Shown here in pieces: positions 57,641-64,000 of a stretch of 64,000 nucleotides of DNA. Below the pieces are notes generated by a model. That model was not told the origin of the DNA, did not search any database, and saw only the letters and a program-made list of their open reading frames with translations. A program made the position numbers and the translations under genes. The stretch covers positions 190,352,075 to 190,416,074 of the forward strand of contig NC_081552.1 of assembly GCF_963082655.1 (NCBI RefSeq), written 5' to 3'. Each line of letters starts with the position of its first letter. The stretch's first letter is position 1. Source of the stretch: Stomoxys calcitrans (lineage: Eukaryota; Arthropoda; Insecta; Diptera; Muscidae).

Positions 57641-58440
57641 AACAAACAAGTAAAAGCGTGCTAAGTTCGGCCGGGCCAAATTTTGGGAAAAGATCACCAT
57701 GGATTCTGCTAAAAACTTATACAGTAGAAGGGCATTATTTTATTCTACATACCAAACTTTTGTCAAACTAGCAAAACTAAAGCTGCTAGGAATCGAGATA
57801 CCGGTTTACACGGGAGCTTTATCAGATTATCAACTGATTTAGACCCTAAGTGGCAACAAAACACCGCATGTAGAATTTCAGCCAAATCAGACAAAAAATG
57901 CGGCTTGTAAGGGCTCAAAAAGTCAAATCGGGAGATCGGTTTATATGGAAACTATATCAGGCTATAGACCGATTTAAACCGTACTTGGCACAGTTGTTGG
58001 AAGTCAGATCGGAAGATCAGGGAGCTGTACCAGGTTATAGACCGATTTGGACCGTACTTGACACAGTTGTTAAAAGTCATAACAGAACACTACATACAAA
58101 ATTTCAACCAAATCGAACAAAAACTGCGGCTTATAAGGACTAAAGAAGCCAAATCGGGAGATCGGTTTACATGGGATGGGGTAATCGCTATGGCCCATTT
58201 GCAATCCCCAACGACCTACATCAATGTTAGGTAGCTATGCAAAATTTCAAGCGGCTAGCTTTACGCGTCCGACCGCTATCGTAATTTCGACAGACGGACG
58301 GACGGGCATGGCTAGATCGAATCAGAATGTCGAGTCCATCCAGAATATATATACTTTATGGGGCCGCAGATCAATATTTCGAGGTGTTAAAAACGGAAGG
58401 ACTAGGTTAGTATACCCCCATCCTATGGTGGTGGGTATAA
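57641..58440 (+). repeat. mini-me-like tandem element, forward
   Basis: Starts AGTAAAAGCGTGCTAAGTTC, GGCCGGGCCAAATTTTGGG; three units; GACAGACGGACGGACGGGC; TTTATGGGGCCGCAGATCAATATTTCGAGG; ends CCCCATCCTATGGTGGTGGG. Confidence 0.8.
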
Positions 58441-59400
58441 AAAAACAAGCAAAAGCGTGTGAAGTTCGGCCGGGTCGAATTTTATATACCCTTCACCATG
58501 GATCGCATTTGTCAAGTTTTTTGAATGACTTTCTCAATATATATATGAGCTACATCAAGTTATTGACCGGTATGGGCCGTACTTGTCATGGCTGCTAAAA
58601 GTCATAGAGAAATACCACCTCGAAAATTTCAGGCAAATCGAGTAAAAATTGCGCCCTCCAGTTGCTCTGAGTGTCAAATTGGGAGATCGGTTTATGTGGC
58701 GGCTATAACAGGTAATGGGCTGAATTAGACCATACTTCAACGATATGTGCAAAATTTTAGCCAAATCGGATAAATTTTGCGTGCTCTAGAAGCTTAAGAA
58801 GCCTAAAGGGGAGATCGGTTTAAATGGCGGCCATATCAGGTTATTGACTGATTTAGACCATACTTGGCACAGTTGTTGGAAGCCAAAACGATATGTGCAA
58901 AATTTCAGCCAAATCGGAAAATAATTACGCCCTCTAGAAGTTCAATAAATCTAATCGGGAGTTCGGTTTATATGGCAGCTTTATTAGGTTATGAACCGAT
59001 TTGAGCCGTACTTAGCACAGTTGTTGGAAACGATACCAAAACACATTCTAAATTTAAAATCGGTTAAGAATGCGCCCTCTAGGGGCTCAAGAAATCAAGA
59101 CCCAAGATCGGTTTATATAGCAGCTTTATAAAAACATGGGCCGATTTGGACCATTTACAATCCCAACCGAGCGACTTACACTAATAAGAAGTATTTGTGT
59201 GAAATTTGAAGCGCCTAGCTTCACTCCTTCCAAAGTTAGCGTGCTTTCGACAGACAGACGGACGGACATGGCTAGATCGACTTAAAATGTCATGACGATC
59301 AAGAATATATATACTTTATGGAGTTTTAGACGCATATTTCGAGGTGTTACAAACAGAATGACGAAATTAGTACACCCCCATCCTATGGTGGAGGGTAATA
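58441..59400 (+). repeat. mini-me-like tandem element, forward, adjacent second copy
   Basis: Starts AGCAAAAGCGTGTGAAGTTC directly after the previous element. It has four units, the tract GACAGACAGACGGACGGACATGG, and the 3' end CCCCATCCTATGGTGGAGGG at 59379-59398. The two elements are head-to-tail. Confidence 0.8.
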
Positions 59401-59633
59401 TTGGGTTGCCCAAAAAGTAATTGCGGATTTTTTAAAAGAAAGTAAATGCATTTTTAATAAAGCTTAGAATGAACTTTAATCAAAGATACTTTTTTACACT
59501 TTTTTCTAAAGCAAGCTAAAAGTAACAGCTGATAACTGACAGAAGAAAGAATGCAATTACAGTCACAAGCTGTGAAAAAATTTGTCAACGCCGACTATAT
59601 GAAAAATCCGCAATTACTTTTTGGGCAACTCAA
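59401..59633 (-). mobile_element. mariner-type MITE, copy 4
   Basis: A 233-bp copy with left end TTGGGTTGCCCAAAAAG and right end CTTTTTGGGCAACTCAA (one change). It abuts the 3' end of a mini-me-like element. Confidence 0.85.
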
Positions 59634-60040
59634 AAATACAATCCACCATGCCAGTCAGTGTTTTGAAAAACAGCACGCACTTGCCTAACTTTAGAAGTAG
59701 GTATTTAGAGCACCTTAATCAATTTGACAAAAGTTGTTGATGAAGATACATGGCATATGGGAAATCGCGATCCAACATGCCAGTCAAAGTGTTTTGAAAA
59801 ACATCACTCACTTGTCTAACTTTTATAAGTTCTTTGTAATACTATTATCTGTTGCTTTAGCAAAAATGTTTACTATTTGAATAACAAATGTCGTTGAGCA
59901 ACAGAAGTCGTTACTTGCAACCTTCAGTCATTCAGCATGTTTTTCGATCACACGGTGACCTGTCATGACGGACACAATGACTGAGAAACACCTGTTCTAG
60001 CCAGCGACAGCAAAGCAGTAGACCTTCTTAAATCTAAGTT
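59634..60040. other. Spacer with a LINE tail fragment
   Basis: A duplicated phrase (CATGCCAGTCA(G/A)(T/A)GTTTTGAAAAACA) occurs at 59647 and 59776. The stretch 59900-60030 resembles the Cys-rich tail region of the RNase H LINEs (AACCTTCAGTCATTCAGCATG). Confidence 0.45.
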
Positions 60041-62292
60041 ACTTTACTTTACTTCAATTGGCTATGACAGAACATTTGTTCCACCAGCCCAACGTTGAAT
60101 AGCGTTCCAAGCGGCTCGATCTTCTGGGCTCATTCTAAAATCTCTGACACCAAGTTTTGAGGTGTCTCCCACCACTTGATCTTTCCATCGGCTTTTTGGT
60201 CTTTCCGGTTTGTGTGTACCACAGTGTTCGCCTTCAAAAGTGTTCTTTGCCGGGTCCTTCTTCATCCATTCTGATAACATGACCTAGCCAACGCATCCGT
60301 TGTATTTTGATACGTGTAACTCATACAGCTCGTGGGTCATACGACGCCTGTATTCTCCATTAACGCAAACTGGTCCATATATTTTACGAAGAATCTTTCT
60401 CTTAAACACTCCAAACACTGCCTCATCTGCTTTCACAAGTACCCATGCTCCAGAACCATATAATAGCACGGGTAGTATCCGTGTCTTGTATAGTGTAATC
60501 TTCGTCTGTCGAGAGATGGCCTTGTTTCTAAACTGCTTACTAAGTCCAAAGTAGCATCTGTTTGCCAGTATTATTCTCCGCTTTATCTCAAAACTGGTGT
60601 CATTCGTTTCGGTTACGGCGGTGCCGAGGTAGATAAAGTTGCTGACTATCTCAAAGTTGTCTTTCCCAACTTTCTTCATTTTATTTATCTGCTCGGTTGT
60701 TCAAGGCGTTTTGGGAGTTGAAACCATCCATTTCGTCTTATCTCCATTTACTGCCAAACCCATTTTCACTGACTCTCTTTCGATTCTTTCAAAGGCTGCA
60801 GTTACTACTTCCGGTGACCGACCCATGATGTCGATGTTGTCGGCATAGGCGAGTAGCATGTGTTCTCTTTTGATTAGTGTGCCACATCTATTCACATCTG
60901 CATCTCGTATAACCTTCTCCAGCAGGATATTAAAGAGATCACACGATAAGCTGTCTCCTTGTCTGAAAACTGTTTTGGCAAGTGTCATCCTGCAAAGTCT
61001 TATTAACTTTGCAGTGATACCATACTCAGACATGGCTTGAAATACCTTTGAAAGTAAAGGGGTATCGAAAGCGACTTTATAGTCAACAAAGAGATGGTAG
61101 GTGTTGATTTGTCCTTCACGGATCCTCTCCAGGATTTGACGCAGTGTGAATATCTGGTCTAGGATGGTATAAAGCAGCATTGATTTGGCCCCAATTATCT
61201 CATTGACTTTAGGTTTTAATCTTATACACAGTACGCTCCGGAGTATCTTGTATGCGATGGGAAGGAAACTTATTCCTCTGTAGTTGGCACATTCCGTTTT
61301 GTCTCCTTTCTTCTGTACGGGACATAGTAGAGGTTCCAATCATCGGGTATGCGTTCTTCTAGCCAGATTGCGTAGATAAGCTGATGCATACGCCTTATCA
61401 GGGTGTCGCCTGCGGTCTTAAATAGTTCAGCGGGCAACCTGTCGGTTCCTGCTGCCTTGTTGTTCTTCAGTCGGATCATAACTACTTGGACCTAGTTCTG
61501 AGTAGAAGGTAAACATTCTATACCTTCATCAGAAATTGGTTTTGCGGTATCCTCTTCGCCGCCAATGTCGGACACTAGCAGTTGGGTAAAATGTTCTTTC
61601 CATATCCTCAGCACGCTATCTGTGACAGTTACCAGATTTCCTTCTTTGTCTCTGCAGGAGGATGTGCCTGTACCAAAGCCATCGGTTTGATGTTTAATTC
61701 TGTGGTAGAATTTCCGGACTTCATTCTGACTCCTGTACATCTCAATTTGCTCACACTCACGTCTTTCCACTTCCTTTTTCTTTCTGCGTAATAGACGTTT
61801 CTCCTCTCTCCTTTTCTCCCGATACCTCTCCTTCTACTGGCGCGTTTGTACTGATTGCATGGTTGCTCTGTATGCCGAATTTTTGGCTTCAGTAGCATCT
61901 ATACTCTTGGTCGTACCATGGGTTTCTCGGGGAGGCTTCCGGTACCCAAGTACGGATTTCGCGGCATATTCCATGGAATGGACAATGGTTTGCCACTGCG
62001 CCATTATATCATCGAAACAAGGATTGCTCTCATCAAGCAATTGGCTCAGTCGAGTGGAGCATGCCGTTGCCATCTGTTGTATTTGCAGCTATTCAATGTC
62101 CAGCTTCCGTGCAGTGCTAGATAGTACTTTGCTCGCCATACTCAAACGGGTGCAAACCTTTGCTGCAACAAGGTTATGATCTGAATCTATATTTGCTCCA
62201 CGGATCGAGCGTACATCTAACACGCTGGATGAATGCCTTTCAACTATTACAACGTGATCAGTTTGGTTCCTCGTGTTTTGATCGGGTGACAA
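60041..62292 (-). mobile_element. LINE (RT), longest copy of its family here, catalytic site mutated
   Basis: Minus strand, 5' to 3': part of the pre-RT region (61492-62073: WKEHFTQLLVSDIGGEEDTA), RT with AAGTDRLPAELFKTAGDTLI, CANYRGISFLPIAYKILRSV, FRQGDSLSCDLFNILLEKVI, and the catalytic box reading LLAYADNIDIMGRS, where YADD has become YADN (near 60840). It ends with the C-terminal GVFKRKILRKIYGPVCVNGE and ends in a GTAAA-type simple tail at about 60041. Frameshifts are fewer than in the copy at 12.4 kb. RTE-like, clade uncertain. Confidence 0.85.
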
Positions 62293-62309
62293 CCATGTGG
62301 CTTTGAGAA

Positions 62310-63575
62310 TATTTTTATACCCATTTTTTCATTCCGTTTGCAACACATCGAAATATCCATTTCCGACCCTATAAAGTAATTGGGTTGCCCAAAAAGTAAT
62401 TGCGGATTTTTTAAAAGAAAGTAAATGCATTTTTAATAAAACTTAGAATGAACTTAAATCAAATATACTTTTTTACACTTTTTTTCTAAAGCAAGCTAAA
62501 AGCAACAGCTGATAACTGACAGAAGAAAGAATGCAATTACAGAGTCACAAGCTGTGAAAAAATTTGTCAACGCCGACTATATGAAAAATCCGCAATTACT
62601 TATTGGGCAACCATATATATGTTCTCGATCGTCGTAAAAATCTAAGACGCCCGTCTGTCCGTCCGTCTGTCCGTCCGTCTGACCATCTGTCTGTCTCTCT
62701 GTTGAAATCACGCTACAGTCTTTAAAAATAAAGATATTGGGCTGAAACTTTGCACAGACTCTTTTTTGTCCATAGGTAGGTTAAGTTCGAAAATGGGCTA
62801 TATCGGACTATATCTTGATATAGAACGATCACCCGCTTTAAGGTCTTAGGCCCATAAAAGTCACATTTATTATCCGATTTTGCCAAAATTTGGGACAGTG
62901 AGATGTGTTAGGGCCTTCGACATCCTTCTTCAATTTGACCCAGATCAGTTCAGATTTGGATATAGCTGCCATATAGACCGATCTCTCGATTTATGGTTTG
63001 GACCCATAAAAGGAGCTTTTATTGTCCGATGTCGCCAAAATTTGGGACAGTGAGTTGTGTTAGGCCCTTCGACATCTTTGTGCAGTTTGGCTCAGATCGG
63101 TCTAGATTTGAATATAGCTGCCATATATACCGATCCCCCGATATAAGGTCTTAGGCCCATAAAAGCCACATTTATTATCCGATTTTGCCAAAATTTGGGA
63201 CAGTGAGTTAAGTTAAGCCCCTCGACATACTTCTTCAATATGGCACAGATCGGTCCAGATTTGGATATAGCTGCCATATAGAGCGATCTCTGGATTTATG
63301 GTTTGGACCCATTATAGGCGCTTTTATTGTCCGATGTCGCCAAAATTTGGCACAGTGAATTGAGTTAGGGCCTTCGAAATCCCTCTTCAATTTGGCCCAG
63401 ATCGATCCAGATTTGCATATAGCTGCCATATAGATCGATCTCCCGTTTTTTCGGACCAATAAAAGGCGCATTTATTGTCCGATTTCGCTGAAATTTGGGA
63501 CAGTGAGTTGTGTTAGGCTTTTCGACATCCGTGTGGTATATGGTTCAGATGGGTCTATATTTGTATATAGCTATC
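62310..63575 (-). repeat. mini-me-like tandem element, reverse
   Basis: The core GAAATATCCATTTCCGACCCTATA is split by a MITE. Then GTCTGTCCGTCCGTCTGTCCG and five reversed units (TTGGGACAGTGAGTTGTGTTAGG, ATAGCTGCCATATAGACCGATCTC) follow. The units belong to the same sub-type as those at 55960-56800. Confidence 0.85.
62380..62612 (-). mobile_element. mariner-type MITE, copy 5
   Basis: Left end TTGGGTTGCCCAAAAAG, right end slightly decayed (CTTATTGGGCAACC then ATATATAT). It again interrupts the TA tract of a mini-me-like element. Confidence 0.85.
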
Positions 63576-64000
63576 AAAATTTGGTGCTGCTAACTACCAT
63601 GTTTTTTTTTCAAAATCTATTAGGCCCAAGCCATTATCGAAAGTTATCAAGTGGAGACTAAATTTTACCGACTATGCAGATCCGCAAATAATGGTCCTTT
63701 TTCGTTGGCGTGGTTCGTCAACGTTGGGGGGTCTGTTTTTACTATTCCTTGGTTTCTCATAGTAGTTCTCATAGTTTTCCGGGGGCGGATTACTGGCCCA
63801 GCGCCCCAACCGCATGGGTTTTGTGGGATTGCACGTGTATGCCTCGTTGTGGCGAGCCGCTTGCTCCAATAGCCGATGCTCGCCTCCAGCCGCCCCTTAC
63901 CTGGGAACAGACGCTGATGTTGGCCATTGGTTATTTGAAGGCGCCAATAACTCGCCTTGTCATCTCGAGTATCATTGGCACTGAGTATTTAATTAAGAGC
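63576..64000 (-). other. Unclassified, possible LINE 5' region
   Basis: The minus strand has a G/C-richer ORF (63672-63869) beginning MEQAARHNEAYTCNPTKP with PPENYENYYEKPRNSKN. I do not recognise a domain. It might be the 5' part of a retroelement cut by the window end. Confidence 0.3.

Overview
The window is nuclear DNA of a higher fly, most likely a calyptrate or muscid (house fly or stable fly type). The evidence is one fly gene with spliceosomal introns embedded in a dense mixture of fly-type repeats. These are LINE fragments, a tRNA-derived SINE family, mariner-type MITEs, and tandem elements with a TA-rich core plus a GTCY/ACGG microsatellite that resemble the dipteran 'mini-me' class. 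The species cannot be fixed from sequence alone.

The only host gene I recognise is Ect4 (dSarm), the fly orthologue of the axon-degeneration NADase SARM1, on the + strand. Two upstream coding exons lie at 6616-6914 and 10986-11367. Three candidate alternative first coding exons lie at 17823-17963, 33581-33604 and 39274-40023. The catalytic body is at 44355-46259 (ARM repeats, SAM1, SAM2, start of TIR), 46320-46499, 46575-46744 and 46838-47084. All splice phases close: the four upstream ends that could join the body (11367, 17963, 33604, 40023) finish in phase 0, and the acceptor at 44355 begins in phase 0. This fits one constant enzyme core carrying interchangeable N-termini from several promoters.

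The most unusual feature follows the annotated-looking stop. The TGA at 47082-47084 is followed by C and then by 583 further sense codons in the same frame, ending at TAA 48834-48836. No intron is needed to keep this frame open, so it is a strong candidate for a very long stop-codon readthrough extension. It is Ser/Pro-rich, has RRSS and RKSRS basic-Ser motifs and ends in a basic tail.

Region by region: 1-5.8 kb is LINE, SINE and mini-me-like repeat with a nested MITE. 5.8-12.2 kb holds two Ect4 exons among repeats. 12.2-16.7 kb is a tandem element split by a LINE with a visible target-site duplication. 16.7-18.4 kb is single-copy-looking DNA with a possible first exon. 18.4-31.7 kb is almost entirely LINE, SINE and satellite-like DNA. 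31.7-33.8 kb is single-copy-looking DNA with a candidate Inr/DPE promoter. 33.8-38.0 kb is repeat, LINE and a triplicated mariner-like transposase relic. 38.0-40.6 kb holds the long N-terminal exon. 40.6-44.3 kb is repeats with a long palindromic element. 44.3-48.9 kb is the Ect4 core and extension. 48.9-55.9 kb is 3' sequence with a near-perfect hairpin, SINEs, LINE pieces, a 195-bp tandem array and a possible distal poly(A) site. 55.9-64 kb is mini-me-like repeats, three MITEs and another LINE.
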